Below are positions 26,907 through 35,712 of a stretch of 64,000 nucleotides of DNA, piece after piece. Source of the stretch: Bradyrhizobium sp. AZCC 2262 (GTDB lineage Bacteria > Pseudomonadota > Alphaproteobacteria > Rhizobiales > Xanthobacteraceae); assembly GCF_036924535.1 (NCBI RefSeq), contig NZ_JAZHRT010000001.1:7254001-7318000 (forward strand). The letters run 5' to 3'. The notes beneath the pieces were generated by a model. It did not search any database. It worked only from the letters and a program-made list of their open reading frames with translations, and was not told where the DNA came from. The position numbers were made by a program, and so were the translations under genes. Within the stretch, counting starts at the first letter, position 1. Every line of letters begins with the position of its first letter.

Positions 26907-27117
26907 GCGACTCTTTCTTCCCTTCTCCCCTTGTGGGAGAAGGTGGCATAGGCGGCCGTCGGCCGCCGTACTTAGAAAAGGACGCCGCTGCTTTGCATCG
27001 GCTATGGGCGCGTAGCGGCAGCGAGACGGATGAGGGGTCTGTTTCGGCGGAGAGAACCCCTCATCCGGCGCTTCGCGCCACCTTCTCCCACAAGGGGAGA
27101 AGGGAAGAGTCCCCGCT
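26907..27117. repeat. Inverted-repeat element of about 210 bases
   Basis: The ends are inverted copies of a motif reading CTTCTCCCCTTGTGGGAGAAGG (left 26919-26943, right about 27080-27106), each flanked outward by GACTCTT-type sequence. Inside is a second inverted pair, GATGAGGGGT and ACCCCTCATC. A single related motif lies at 25621-25660. It has no coding capacity and occupies almost the whole gap between two minus-strand genes. I take it to be a dispersed non-autonomous repeat known from rhizobial genomes. Confidence 0.7.
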
Positions 27118-27123
27118 CGCGCG

Positions 27124-28097
27124 TCACTCCTGCTCGACGCCGCTGCTCTTCACGAGCTGCGACCACTTCTTCTCATCCTTGTCGATGAAATCGGCATAGT
27201 CTTCCGGCGTGCCGGGCGTGATTTCGGTGCCGTCATTGCCCAGCTGCTTCTTCACCTCGTCGGAGGCGAGCGCGTCGCGCAGCGCCTTGTTGAGCTTGTC
27301 GATGATCGGCCGCGGCGTGCCGGCGGGCGCGACGAGGCCGTAATAGAGCGAGGCGTCGAAACCGGGCATGCCTGCTTCGATCATGGTCGGCACGTCGGGC
27401 CCGAACGGGTGATGCTGGTGACCGCGAGCGCGCGCAGCTTGCCGGCGGAGACATTAGGATGCGAGGCTGGAATCGGCGCGAACGCCATCGGGATGTGGCC
27501 GCCGAGCAGATCGGTCAGCGCCGGGCCAGTGCCCTTGTAGGGAATGTGCACCAGCTTGATGCCGGCGGCGCGAGCAAAATATTCGCCGGTGATGTGGCTG
27601 GCGGTGCCGGCGCCGGCCGAGCCGAAATTGACCTTGTCGGGATTGGCCTTCGCATAGGCGATCAGTTCGGCCACGCTTTTTGCGGGGAATGACGGATGCA
27701 CCACCAGCGAATTCGGCGCATTGCCGATCATGCCGATCGGCGCAAAATCCTTGCGCGGATCGTAGCCGGGGCTCTTGTAGAGCGAGGGGCCGATCGCCAG
27801 CGTGCCGGTGTAGCCCAACAGCAGCGTGTAACCATCGGGATCGCTTTTGGCGACCGCCTTGGTGCCGACCGTGCCGCCGGCGCCGGGGCGATTGTCGACC
27901 ACGACCTTCTCGCCGAGCAGTTCGCTCATCTTGTCGGCAATGGCGCGGCCGACGATCGAGGTGCTGCCGCCGGGCGCGAATGGAATGACCAGCGTGATCG
28001 CGCGGGCCGGATAGGTTTGCGCTCGCGCGGAATCGGCCGCGACGCTCAGGCCGAGCAATGCGGCGACGACACAGAACCTCTTGATCCACATGGACAT
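27124..28097 (-). pseudogene. TctC/Bug-family tripartite tricarboxylate receptor, frameshifted
   Basis: Two frames together encode one Bug protein of about 324 residues. The first part starts at 28097 with a signal peptide ending SARAQT. It has the family motifs ITLVIPFAPGGSTSIVGRAIA and VVVDNRPGAGGTVGTKAVA, and breaks after LRALAVTSITRS at about 27396-27408. The rest (PTMIEAGMPGFDASLYYGLVAPAGTPRPII to the end) lies in another frame down to 27124. One missing base restores SITRSGPDVPTM. No membrane subunit genes are adjacent, as is usual for orphan Bug proteins. It is either an assembly indel or a decaying gene. Confidence 0.85.
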
Positions 28098-28244
28098 TAT
28101 GAGCGCGCTCCCAGGAACTGTTCTTATTGTTGGCGCAGCCATCGTCGCTGAAACGAGCCGTATTCGCAAGTTGACTTCCGAATGAGGCGCTCACGTCGTC
28201 ATGGCAATCCATCCTGTCTCACATCGTGAGATGGATGCGCGATC

Positions 28245-28871
28245 CTACCTCCACGCAAATACCGGCTGTTCCAGTTCGGCGACGCGGGTGTTTCTTCCCG
28301 CCAGCACTTCGGCGAATTGATAGATCAGCGCCGCCGTCGGCGCGTGGATGTGCTGACCGGCATGGCGGAAGCGGATCACGCGCCGCGTGCTTTCGGGGAT
28401 CGTGGTGAAGCTGAAGGCGTCGTTTCGTTCGATGTCGGCGAGGGCTATGCGATGCACCGAGGCGACCTCCGCGGGGTTGGGCACGAGATCGGCGCTGCTG
28501 CTCAACCAGACCACGACAGGCGTGATGAGATAGCCTGATCGGGTCGGGTAATCGTCGAGCAGGCCGAGCACATCTTCCTCGCCGAGACCGACGCCGAGTT
28601 CTTCGTGAAGTTCGCGCAACGCGGCCTGCACCTGCGTCTCGCCATGGTCGCAGCGCCCGCCCGGCAGCGCCCATTGCGCGGCGTGCGAACGCAAGGTCGC
28701 GGCGCGGCGGGTCAGCAGAAACGTCGTCCCCCCGCCAGCCTCGGCTTCCGTCAGCGCAATCGCCACCGCAGCACGTTTCAGCCCGGCCCCCGCCTCGGAC
28801 GGCAGCCGCGTGAACGCCGCGCAGAGTTCTGCGATATTCCGCCTTGTGGTATCGCCAAATGACCGGACCAT
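28245..28871 (-). CDS. NUDIX hydrolase, CoA pyrophosphatase-like
   Basis: 208 residues. A complete Nudix box is visible near the middle: [20 protein letters not shown] followed by ELGV, giving the G-x5-E-x7-R-E-x2-E-E pattern that binds Mg2+. The upstream segment [15 protein letters not shown] resembles CoA/ADP-ribose pyrophosphatases of the NudL (COG0494) type. It probably cleaves a nucleoside-diphosphate-linked molecule such as CoA. It is divergent from the thioesterase gene, with about 80 bases between starts. Confidence 0.88.
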   Translation of the reverse strand: MVRSFGDTTRRNIAELCAAFTRLPSEAGAGLKRAAVAIALTEAEAGGGTTFLLTRRAATLRSHAAQWALPGGRCDHGETQVQAALRELHEELGVGLGEEDVLGLLDDYPTRSGYLITPVVVWLSSSADLVPNPAEVASVHRIALADIERNDAFSFTTIPESTRRVIRFRHAGQHIHAPTAALIYQFAEVLAGRNTRVAELEQPVFAWR

Positions 28872-28950
28872 CCCGCTTGACTACAACACAAGCCCATCCG
28901 ATGAAATGACCCGGACAGCATGACAACCCGCAGGAAACGGAACGCTCGAC

Positions 28951-29377
28951 ATGACAGCCAAGGCCGCCGGACAAACTCAAATCCGACGGCTGGAAAATCG
29001 TCGAAACGTCCGGTTTCCTGCACCTGATCGGCCCGCTATGGCAGCGCGTGGTCGGCGGCACGCACGAATACGCGCTTGCCACCGAGGACAAGCACCACAA
29101 CCGCCGCGGCCTGGTGCAGGGTGGCGTGATCATGACCTTCGCCGACCGCACCTGCGGCATGACCGCCCGCTACGTCTCGGGCAAGCCGACGCTGGCGACC
29201 GTGCAGCTCGATACCCATTTTGTCGAAGCCGGCAAGATCGGCGAGGTTTTGGTGTCGAAGCCGCACGTGGTGCGCTCGACCCGCAGCCTGATTTTCATCA
29301 CCACCGAGGTGACGGTCGACAAACGCTGTATCGCGATGGCGAGCGGTGTGTTCAAGATATTGAAGAGTGAGGGTTAG
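28951..29377 (+). pseudogene. PaaI-type (hotdog) thioesterase, frameshifted at codon 7
   Basis: The first codons (MTAKAA, ATG at 28951) are in one frame. From about 28970 a different frame encodes DKLKSDGWKIVETSG and the rest of a hotdog thioesterase: PLWQRVVGG, HHNRRGLVQGGVIMTFADRTCG and LDTHFVEAGKIGEV. An extra G in the GG at 28969-28970 explains the shift. In the second frame there is no good start between an upstream stop (28952-28954) and codon GTG at 29048. Corrected length would be about 141 residues, normal for the family, which hydrolyses acyl-CoA esters. Functional status depends on whether the extra base is real. Confidence 0.8.
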
Positions 29378-29382
29378 ACGCT

Positions 29383-29463
29383 GTCATTCCGGGATGGTCC
29401 ATAAGGACCCGACCCGGAATCTCGAGATTCCGGGTTCGATGCTGCGCATCGCCCCGGAATGAC
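29383..29463. repeat. Dispersed palindromic repeat (GTCATTCCGG type)
   Basis: GTCATTCCGG on the left and CCGGAATGAC on the right bracket an inner perfect palindrome centred on CTCGAG (CCCGGAATCTCGAGATTCCGGG is its core, split here for length: CCCGGAATCTC / GAGATTCCGGG). Very similar copies occur at 58801-58880 and 60752-60849. It lies just upstream of the aldo-keto reductase ribosome-binding site. Confidence 0.75.
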
Positions 29464-29488
29464 GGCGAATCTGGAGGAGACCTACCTG

Positions 29489-30511
29489 ATGCAATACCGT
29501 AACCTCGGCCGCAGCGGCCTGAAGATTTCGCCGATCTGTCTGGGCACCATGATGTTCGGTGGCCCCACCGACGAGGCGACGTCGTCGCGCATCGTCGCCA
29601 AGGCGCGCGAGGCCGGCATCAACTTCATCGACTCTGCGGACGCCTATAATGGCGGCCTGTCCGAGCAGGTGGTCGGCCGCGCCATCTCCAACAACAGGCA
29701 TAACTGGATCCTCGCCACAAAGCTCGCCAACCAGATCGGCGACGATCCCAACCGCGGCGGGCTGTCGCGTCGCTGGGTGCTGCAGGCGGCGGACGAAAGT
29801 CTGAAACGGCTCGGCACTGATCACATCGACATCTACTATTTGCACAAGGAGGACCACGCGACGCCGCTGGAAGAAACCGTGCGCGCCATGGGCGACCTGA
29901 TGCGCCAGGGCAAGATCCGCTATTTCGGCGTTTCGAACTACCGCGCCTGGCGCGTCGCCGAGATCTGCAACATCTGCGACAACAACGGCATCGATCGCCC
30001 GATCGTCAGCCAGCCCTATTACAACGCCATGAACCGCATGCCGGAGGTCGAGCATTTCCCGGCCTGCGGCTATTACGGCCTCGGCATCGTGCCCTATAGC
30101 CCCTTGGCCCGCGGCGTGCTGACCGGGAAGTACAAGCCGGACACAGCGCCCGACAAGGAGACGCGCGCCGGCCGCGCCGACAAGCGCATGATGCAGACCG
30201 AGTGGCGGCCGGAATCGCTGCAGCTTGCGCAAGAGATCAAGCAGCATGCCGAGGCCCGCGGCATCACCGCCGGGCAGTTCGCGGTTTCATGGGTGCTGAA
30301 TTCGTCGTTCGTCTCGGCGGTGATCGCAGGTCCCCGCACCGAGGAACAATGGGACGATTATCTGAAGGCGCTCGACTACCGGTTCACGGCCGAGGACGAG
30401 GCGCTGATCGACCGGCTGGTGGTGAGCGGCCACCCCTCGACGCCGGGGTTCAATGACCCGGGCTATCCGATCGAGGGCCGGCGGGCGCGGACCGCCGATC
30501 AGGCCCGCTGA
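29489..30511 (+). CDS. Aldo/keto reductase
   Basis: 340 residues, a TIM-barrel NADPH-dependent carbonyl reductase. The start at 29489 is supported by GGAGGAGA at 29473-29480; the frame is open further upstream but runs into a repeat. The catalytic tetrad is visible: D48, Y53 (FIDSADAYNGG), K78 (ILATKLA) and H119 (IYYLHKED). The cofactor region near the C-terminus (SAVIAGPRTEEQWDDYL) is typical of the family. It resembles the AKR12/YghZ-like group; the substrate is unknown. Confidence 0.92.
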   Translation: MQYRNLGRSGLKISPICLGTMMFGGPTDEATSSRIVAKAREAGINFIDSADAYNGGLSEQVVGRAISNNRHNWILATKLANQIGDDPNRGGLSRRWVLQAADESLKRLGTDHIDIYYLHKEDHATPLEETVRAMGDLMRQGKIRYFGVSNYRAWRVAEICNICDNNGIDRPIVSQPYYNAMNRMPEVEHFPACGYYGLGIVPYSPLARGVLTGKYKPDTAPDKETRAGRADKRMMQTEWRPESLQLAQEIKQHAEARGITAGQFAVSWVLNSSFVSAVIAGPRTEEQWDDYLKALDYRFTAEDEALIDRLVVSGHPSTPGFNDPGYPIEGRRARTADQAR

Positions 30512-30623
30512 GCGGACGGCCCTGCGACTTACCACTTGGCGTTGCATCTGGACTGCAACATAGGGTAACGGTTTAGTAACTTTGATCGTCAAAGACTCCC
30601 CTGTTCAGGCGGAGGTCCATGCA

Positions 30624-30869
30624 GTGGACGAGCACAGAACAGCACCACGGCGGCGGCTGTTGAAGGCCGGCAGGATTTCGTTTGGCGGCGGCGCTGCCAT
30701 CGACTGCACGATCCGCAATCTCTCCGAAACCGGCGCCGCGCTCGAGGTGGGCTCCCCCGTCGGCATTCCGGAACGCTTCACGCTGGTGGTCGAAGCTGAC
30801 CACCGCCATCTGCCGTGTCGCGTCGTCTGGCGAAAAGAGAGGCGGATCGGAGTTCATTTCGAGACCTGA
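30624..30869 (+). CDS. PilZ domain protein
   Basis: An 81-residue single PilZ domain. GTG at 30624 is taken as start because GGAGG at 30611-30615 is correctly spaced; a TTG at 30582 is less likely. The c-di-GMP-binding residues are in place: the arginine-rich RTAPRRR near the N-terminus and the DCTIRNLSETGAALEV segment (the D/N-x-S-x-x-G motif). Single-domain PilZ proteins of this type are very common in Bradyrhizobium and act as c-di-GMP effectors on unknown partners. With the degenerate EAL protein at 23.4 kb, it is the second c-di-GMP-related gene in the window. Confidence 0.88.
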   Translation: MDEHRTAPRRRLLKAGRISFGGGAAIDCTIRNLSETGAALEVGSPVGIPERFTLVVEADHRHLPCRVVWRKERRIGVHFET

Positions 30870-30974
30870 TCGGCGACGTCACTCCACAAGCGGATCTGAC
30901 ACGTCGCCGCGAGTCCGGCCGCATGCCGCGTGACCGAACCCGCCGCGAAATGGTCGCTCCCGCAATCGCGAGCG

Positions 30975-31265
30975 TCAGTGTCTGGATTCGAGGCTGACGA
31001 TGACGCCGGTGGGCTCGGGCTCGTGCGGCGACAGTTTCGTCAGCGTCTCATCGCTCCAATAGGCAAGATTGACGATCATGCCGACGGACGTTTCCGGCTC
31101 GGCAGCCTCGGTCGGCTCCAGGACGTTGAGCCCGCCGCTGTCGATGAAGAATGTGTGATCGCCGAACATGCTGGCCAGTTGCGGGACCACAGGATGATCG
31201 TCGGGAAGCGCCTGGGCTTCGAATTGCATCAACGCGCGTTCCACCTGTGCCGAGTTCAATTTCAT
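30975..31265 (-). CDS. Small conserved cytoplasmic protein, function unknown
   Basis: 96 residues. GAAGGAGA lies directly upstream of the ATG at 31265, fixing the start. The sequence (ERALMQFEAQALPDDHPVVP, then LASMFGDHTFFIDSGGLNVLEP) is acidic, with no signal peptide or membrane helix. It looks like a conserved rhizobial protein, but no function is known to me. Confidence 0.75.
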   Translation of the reverse strand: MKLNSAQVERALMQFEAQALPDDHPVVPQLASMFGDHTFFIDSGGLNVLEPTEAAEPETSVGMIVNLAYWSDETLTKLSPHEPEPTGVIVSLESRH

Positions 31266-31593
31266 GCACGTCTCCTTCTGGCTTTGGTTGGTTTTCCGGC
31301 TTCGGGTTGGTTGAGGACCGCGCAACGGCTTGAGCCGCGCGCGGCCGCTTCTTGCGAAAGATAGGGGCGTCAAGGTGTCGGATCCTGATCGCTCGTCCCC
31401 ACCAGCACCGCGCGCTGGTTCGCAAGTTCTGCTTCAATCCGCGAGATCAGCGGATTGACGTCGGGACATTGGTGCCTCTTTGCTCCCGTTCAACCCGGCA
31501 ACGAAATTAAATTCGCAATGTTCCAAACAAAGCCCAACCTGAGACAAAGCGAAGTGTGAAATTCCTGTGGCAGCGGACTATCTCCCGTCAGGG

Positions 31594-31782
31594 CTATCTC
31601 CCGTCAGGAATGGGATGCAGCCTTGCCAATTCGTCGAGCGGCAGATGCGCCTCCGCATCGCTCAACGTGAAACGGACAATGACATCCTGACGGCCCACCT
31701 GCCCCCAGAGGCCATCCGATGACCATTTCTGCGGCACGGGCCCGCGCAGACCTTCGACCCAGACAAAATACCATTCCGTCAT
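31594..31782 (-). CDS. Small conserved protein, function unknown
   Basis: 62 residues starting at 31782, with AGGAGGTG five bases upstream. The sequence begins MTEWYFVWVEGLRGPVPQKW and is rich in Trp; it contains a GQVGRQDVIVRFTLSDAEA strand-like part. No signal peptide. It is divergent from the DUF892 gene. Confidence 0.65.
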   Translation of the reverse strand: MTEWYFVWVEGLRGPVPQKWSSDGLWGQVGRQDVIVRFTLSDAEAHLPLDELARLHPIPDGR

Positions 31783-31937
31783 CGAACACCTCCTGGCGCT
31801 TGCTGGCCCGTTGGTCCGGAACCAGATGCACCGCGGTCCCGTTGAAAGAGATCGCGAGGCCGCGAACGCGAGGGGCCGCCCGGCTCGAGCCGGTTCCTCC
31901 CGGGATGCCACGCCGCTCCCCATATAAGGATCTCGCC

Positions 31938-32432
31938 ATGGAAATCAGCAATTTCAAGGACATGTATCTCGCCGAACTGCAGGAACTGGTGAGTGTGGAG
32001 GAGCAGCTTGCGGAAGCGCTGCTGCCCATGGCGGCCGCCGCGTCACATGCCGCATTAAAGGACGCCCTCGTCGACCACCACGCGGAGACGGTCGCGCAGA
32101 GGGAACGCCTTTTGGCCATCCTTCGCAGCCATGGCGCGGACCCGACCGCGCATGTCGATCAGGCCATGCAGGCCCTCATCCGTGAAACCCGCAAGATGCT
32201 CAGCATCCTGGAGGGCGACGATCTTCGCGATGCGGGCCTGATCGCATCGGCCCAGAAACTCGAGCACTACGAGATCGCCGCTTACGGCTCAGCCGCAGCA
32301 CTTGCCGGCCAGCTCGAACTGCGCGGTGACCAGATGCTGTTGCACGACAGCCTTTTGGAAGAGAAAGAGGCCGACGCCATTCTCACCGACATCGCCAAGG
32401 GCGAAGTCAATCCGGACGCGCTGGCGGCGTGA
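31938..32432 (+). CDS. DUF892 (YciE/YciF-like) ferritin-like protein
   Basis: 164 residues forming a four-helix bundle. It has the DUF892 opening FKDMYLAELQELVSVEEQL and a second helix pair with AQKLEHYEIAAYGSAAALA and LLHDSLLEEKEADAIL. The Glu and His residues of E-x2-L, E-H-Y-E and L-E-E-K-E are the presumed diiron ligands. AGGA at 31927-31930 sits before the ATG. Family members are linked to stress responses; the exact reaction is unknown. Confidence 0.88.
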   Translation: MEISNFKDMYLAELQELVSVEEQLAEALLPMAAAASHAALKDALVDHHAETVAQRERLLAILRSHGADPTAHVDQAMQALIRETRKMLSILEGDDLRDAGLIASAQKLEHYEIAAYGSAAALAGQLELRGDQMLLHDSLLEEKEADAILTDIAKGEVNPDALAA

Positions 32433-32465
32433 TTGCCGGCAAGCGCGCATCGAGCATACGTCGCC

Positions 32466-32846
32466 TCAAGCGAATTGCGCGAGGCCGTGGCCGACCGACC
32501 AATTCTCTTTTGCGGATTCGAGAACGTTCACGAACACGTTCTCCGGCCGGATGCCGGGGTTTTTGCCGAGCAGCTCCGCGGTCCGCTTGAACAGCGCCTT
32601 CTTCTGTTGCGCGGTGCGGGTGTCGAACACGGTGATCTGGATGTACACAACATCTTCGCTCCGGCTGACGCCATAACAGGACGCGCTGTAGCGGAAGTTC
32701 GCCGCGTCATGCTCCCTGATGGTCATGAACTGGTCGTCTTCGGGCACGTCCAGCGTTTCGCGCATCGCGCGATACAGGCTGTCGAAGATCGCCTGCCGAT
32801 AGGCTTCCGGCTTTCCGGCGCGCAGTGAAATGTGAATAAGCGGCAT
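32466..32846 (-). CDS. Tautomerase-family protein (MIF/4-oxalocrotonate tautomerase fold)
   Basis: 126 residues. The start at 32846 is preceded by AAGGAT. After Met removal the N-terminus is Pro (MPLIHISLRAGKP), the catalytic general base in this superfamily. The sequence repeats two beta-alpha-beta halves (MRETLDVPEDDQFMTI..., then VYIQITVFDTRTAQQKKALF), as expected for a 120-130-residue tautomerase with both halves in one chain. GKNPGIRPENVFVNVLE is the end of the second half. It is divergent from a TetR gene with repeated operator sequences between them, so it is probably that regulator's target. Confidence 0.88.
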   Translation of the reverse strand: MPLIHISLRAGKPEAYRQAIFDSLYRAMRETLDVPEDDQFMTIREHDAANFRYSASCYGVSRSEDVVYIQITVFDTRTAQQKKALFKRTAELLGKNPGIRPENVFVNVLESAKENWSVGHGLAQFA

Positions 32847-32924
32847 CGCGGATCCTTTCGAAAAGCCAGTGAGGCGGACCACACGGTGGTTCACCCCATG
32901 GACGAAATGGGCTATCACTAATTT

Positions 32925-32991
32925 TTGACACGATGTCGAAAACGATACCTAGATTCTTGACGCCATGTCAAATACTTTTTGACCGGCGTCA
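32925..32991. promoter_or_regulatory. Repeated operator-like sites between tautomerase and TetR genes
   Basis: Two full copies of TTGACnCnATGTCnAA lie at 32925-32940 and 32957-32972; the second is a palindrome (TTGAC-5-GTCAA). A partial third, TTGACCGGCGTCA, lies at 32979-32991. They lie between the divergent starts at 32846 and 33033 and are likely TetR binding sites. Confidence 0.65.
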
Positions 32992-33032
32992 GGCGGCTGG
33001 ATTGGGCCGGTGGTGTGCAAGCGGAGGGAAAC

Positions 33033-33632
33033 GTGAGGCCGCGCGAGTTTGACCACGACGACGTCCTGCGCATCGCGTTCGATCAGTTCTGGCGCAAGGG
33101 AGTGCGGGGGACACAGCTCTCGGACATCGCGCGTGACGCGGGCGTCCAGCGCGGCAGCCTCTACAATGCCTTTGGCAGCAAGGAAGCGCTGTTTCTCTGC
33201 GCCTACGAGCGCTATGCCGGCGAATATGTGAGCGCGCTTCAAAAGACGCTCGGCGCGGGGATCTTGCGGGAGCGCCTCACCGCGTTTTTCGAACTGACGA
33301 TCAGGAATTTTCGTTCCGGCTCGCCGCCCCGCGGATGTCCGACCACGCGGGGACTAATGGAGCTGTCGCCGGTCGAAGGCGAAGGGCTGGACGAGCACGC
33401 GCGCCAGGCTTTTGCGGATCTGGTGGCGCGCATCACCGGTCTGGTTCAGGAAGCCTTGTCCGGGGGCGTCAAGCGGGGCGAGTTCAACGGAGACCCCGAG
33501 ACCGCGGCACTACACATCGTCACCGTGACGCGCGGACTGGCCGTGCTGGAACGCGCCTTCGGCGATGAGGCGCAGCTTCGGACGATTGCCGCGCATACGG
33601 TCGATCTCGTGCTCGGCAAGGAAAGCGGCTAG
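33033..33632 (+). CDS. TetR-family transcriptional regulator
   Basis: 199 residues from GTG at 33033, with GGAGGG at 33023-33028. The N-terminal helix-turn-helix spans residues 8-50 (VLRIAFDQFWRKGVRGTQLSDIARDAGVQRGSLYNAFGSKEALF), a clear TetR_N pattern. The C-terminal ligand-binding part has the SPPRGCP...RGLMELS stretch seen in TetR proteins of the AcrR/YezE type, with one Cys that could sense electrophiles (inference). It probably represses itself and the divergent tautomerase. Confidence 0.9.
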   Translation: MRPREFDHDDVLRIAFDQFWRKGVRGTQLSDIARDAGVQRGSLYNAFGSKEALFLCAYERYAGEYVSALQKTLGAGILRERLTAFFELTIRNFRSGSPPRGCPTTRGLMELSPVEGEGLDEHARQAFADLVARITGLVQEALSGGVKRGEFNGDPETAALHIVTVTRGLAVLERAFGDEAQLRTIAAHTVDLVLGKESG

Positions 33633-34346
33633 GTAAAGCCAGACCTGTTTCTTTCGTGCGACGCGTCCCCCTCGTCATGGGTCATTGTTCGGATTCAACT
33701 GTCAAACAGCGAGAGGGTGTGCGTCCGCGTTCTCGCGGCATCGAGCGCCCGAGCTTTGCTTAAGCTTCCGCCCTCTATCGAAGCAAAGGGCGCAGGGAAA
33801 GCCGGGTGCACGCTGCACCCGCGGTCTCGTGTGCAATTTGCGCATAAGAACGCGCACACGAGCATACAGGTCCAGCGGAGGCATCCCGGCTTTCCCTGCG
33901 CGATGGGTTACGGCTTACTTCGTGCTCTCCCCGGTGAACGGCTCTTTTGCCACCGTCGCCCCTGAGAAGCTTGCTTCTCAAAGAACTTAGCGCCAGCACC
34001 GCGACGCCAGAACCACACGACTTCGCCGTCCGCGTCAGGCGCCAACGTCCGCTGCGCCATTCGCGTCCACCGCATCTCACCGCGCGTTCGTGACGTGGCC
34101 AACGCCCCTTTGGTGGATGAGACGGGCGGAGTTATGGGGTTGATTTGGGCTGCGCGTGAAGCGGAATATTTTTTCGATATGGGCTGGACAGAGTTTTGCT
34201 GATTTGCCCGTCGTGCCAATTGGTCGCATCCCGCGAGCAGCAATCGCAGTTGCGCTTCAGGCAAATCAGCCGGCAGCAGTCCGGGCGGCATCCAGCACTG
34301 CTGCGGCAAAACCGATCCAAACGCGCAGACGGCCTATGACCTCGCA
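33633..34346. other. Gene-free interval containing a long dispersed repeat
   Basis: The interval between the TetR gene and the cNMP-binding membrane protein. The first ~70 bases and the last ~260 bases show nothing I can support. The middle (33705-34080) is the repeat listed separately. Confidence 0.5.
33705..34080. repeat. Long Bradyrhizobium-type dispersed repeat, often mis-called as genes
   Basis: Contains several nested inverted segments: GCAGGGAAAGCCGG and CCGGCTTTCCCTGC; CGTGTGCAATTTGCGC near GCGCACACG; and TGAGAAGCTTGCTTCTCA. Translations such as AGKAGCTLHPRSR and FPCAMGYGLLRALPGERLFCHRR are familiar spurious proteins in Bradyrhizobium annotations. There is no ribosome-binding site, and open frames exist on both strands, so I treat it as a non-coding repeat (from general knowledge of such genomes; not checked by search). 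Confidence 0.65.
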
Positions 34347-34988
34347 CTACGGCTTGGAAGCCAACAAAACTTGCGGTGTCCGGGATGCATTCGCCGTCAT
34401 TCGGGTAGCCGTCAATCTCAAAAAGTACAGTGACAATCCCGGATTGCGCTCGCAAAGCGTTTTAAGCTGTCCTCCGCTGATCCAGAGCAACTCCACGTCT
34501 GTTGCGGCAACCGCGGTCTGAGTGCGGCGGCGCTCGACGGAAAAAAGCCCAACCTCGCCGAACAATTCGCCATCGGACAATCGCTGATCGATTTCGGGAA
34601 GCCTGACGAGTCCTGACGCGATCATATAGAGCGAGTCTGCGAAGTCTCCCCTTCTAAAAATGATCTCTCCTGCCTTGAATCGCTTTGCCCGCATGAAGGG
34701 CTGCAACCAGGCTGGAGAAAGGTCTGTCGCTGCCGCGAGATTCGCCTTGCGAAGCAGCAGCGTCATTCGCACCAGGAGCCAGACATTCAACGGGAGAAGA
34801 ATGAGATGCAGGATCAGCACCGGATACACCTCCTCACCGAGTCCGTAAGCCACAAAGGCCAAATTGCTGCATATCGCCACGGCGCGGAGCCGCAACATTG
34901 TGCTCATGCAAAAGGTCAGGAGAACGAGAGCGGAGGCCAAATAACCGATGGCATCGATCAATGTCATGACATTGCCCAGCCCGAGCAA
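34347..34988 (-). CDS. Membrane protein with C-terminal cyclic nucleotide-binding domain
   Basis: 213 residues. Three hydrophobic helices occupy residues 8-80 (IGYLASALVLLTFCM, AVAICSNLAFVAYGL, VLILHLILLPLNVWLLVRM), a YgjV-like pattern. A Crp-type cNMP-binding domain fills residues 105-205, with FKAGEIIFRRGDFADSLYMIASG and ELFGEVGLFSVERRRTQTAVA as the phosphate-binding cassette. The Arg expected to hold the cyclic phosphate is in the RRRT stretch. There is no DNA-binding domain, so it is a membrane-bound sensor. Start could also be at 34967. Confidence 0.78.
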   Translation of the reverse strand: MLGLGNVMTLIDAIGYLASALVLLTFCMSTMLRLRAVAICSNLAFVAYGLGEEVYPVLILHLILLPLNVWLLVRMTLLLRKANLAAATDLSPAWLQPFMRAKRFKAGEIIFRRGDFADSLYMIASGLVRLPEIDQRLSDGELFGEVGLFSVERRRTQTAVAATDVELLWISGGQLKTLCERNPGLSLYFLRLTATRMTANASRTPQVLLASKP

Positions 34989-35176
34989 GAAATTTCAATA
35001 AACGGAAAATAGATTAAAAACGGCGATCACCATGTAAGATCGCTCATTTGATGGTCGGAAATGAGGCCGCCGAGCGGACATACGGCCTTCGCTCATCCGG
35101 GCTGCGCCTGCTGGATTTAGCCCTGTCGAGAGGTTAGTATCTGGAACGGCCCGCGCCTTTCTCAGGAGGTCCGATC

Positions 35177-35413
35177 ATGACACGGCACCTTTTTTTCGCG
35201 ATTGCGCTCATAGGCACCGGAGTGCTCCTCAACTCATCGTCCGAAGCACAGCATTGGCGATGTGAAGACAGAGCCGCGAATTGCCTCGGCAGGTGTACCG
35301 ACAGGCTGGCAGGGATAAGCGACTGGGGACGCCAGAACAAATGTTGGCGCTGCGACCGGCAAGTGACCAAATGTGTGATCAACGCGAACTTGCGCCGGCA
35401 TAGTTATTACTGA
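35177..35413 (+). CDS. Small secreted cysteine-rich protein
   Basis: 78 residues. CAGGAGG precedes the ATG at 35177. The signal peptide (MTRHLFFAIALIGTGVLL) ends around SSSEA. The mature part has six Cys arranged as C-x6-C-x3-C ... C-x2-C-x6-C (RCEDRAANCLGRC, KCWRCDRQVTKC), suggesting disulfides or a bound metal. The family is not recognised. Confidence 0.7.
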   Translation: MTRHLFFAIALIGTGVLLNSSSEAQHWRCEDRAANCLGRCTDRLAGISDWGRQNKCWRCDRQVTKCVINANLRRHSYY

Positions 35414-35453
35414 ACCCGATGGCATGCCCGTGCGGGCGCGCCTGGAGGGCGGT

Positions 35454-35705
35454 ATGGCACCTTGGACCGCAAGTCTCGTCGCAGTCTTGCTGGTGGCCTC
35501 TTGTGCCGTTGCGGACGCGCAGGCGAATTGCGAAGCGATACCTCGCGGACCGGCTCGCACCGATTGCTACCTCGCCCTGAGCCAGTACTACCGTGCGCAA
35601 TCGGATCTCGCCGCTGACAGAGCGCTCGCGCAATCAGACGCCGCATGGTATCGGGCAATTACCGGAACAGACCCTCTGAAACCCAAACCACGTCGGCGAC
35701 GATAA
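35454..35705 (+). CDS. Small secreted protein of unknown function
   Basis: 83 residues from the ATG at 35454, with GGAGGGC at 35443-35449; an earlier ATG at 35424 lacks such a site. The signal peptide (WTASLVAVLLVASCAVADAQA) is followed by a short helical domain with NCEAIPRGPARTDCYLALSQYY and a basic tail PKPRRRR. It follows the Cys-rich protein gene by 40 bases, and the two may be co-expressed. Confidence 0.65.
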   Translation: MAPWTASLVAVLLVASCAVADAQANCEAIPRGPARTDCYLALSQYYRAQSDLAADRALAQSDAAWYRAITGTDPLKPKPRRRR

Positions 35706-35712
35706 GACAGCA

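Noticed and set aside
33685..34080. Two short plus-strand frames and one minus-strand frame
   Set aside because: They lie within a dispersed repeat and give familiar spurious translations.
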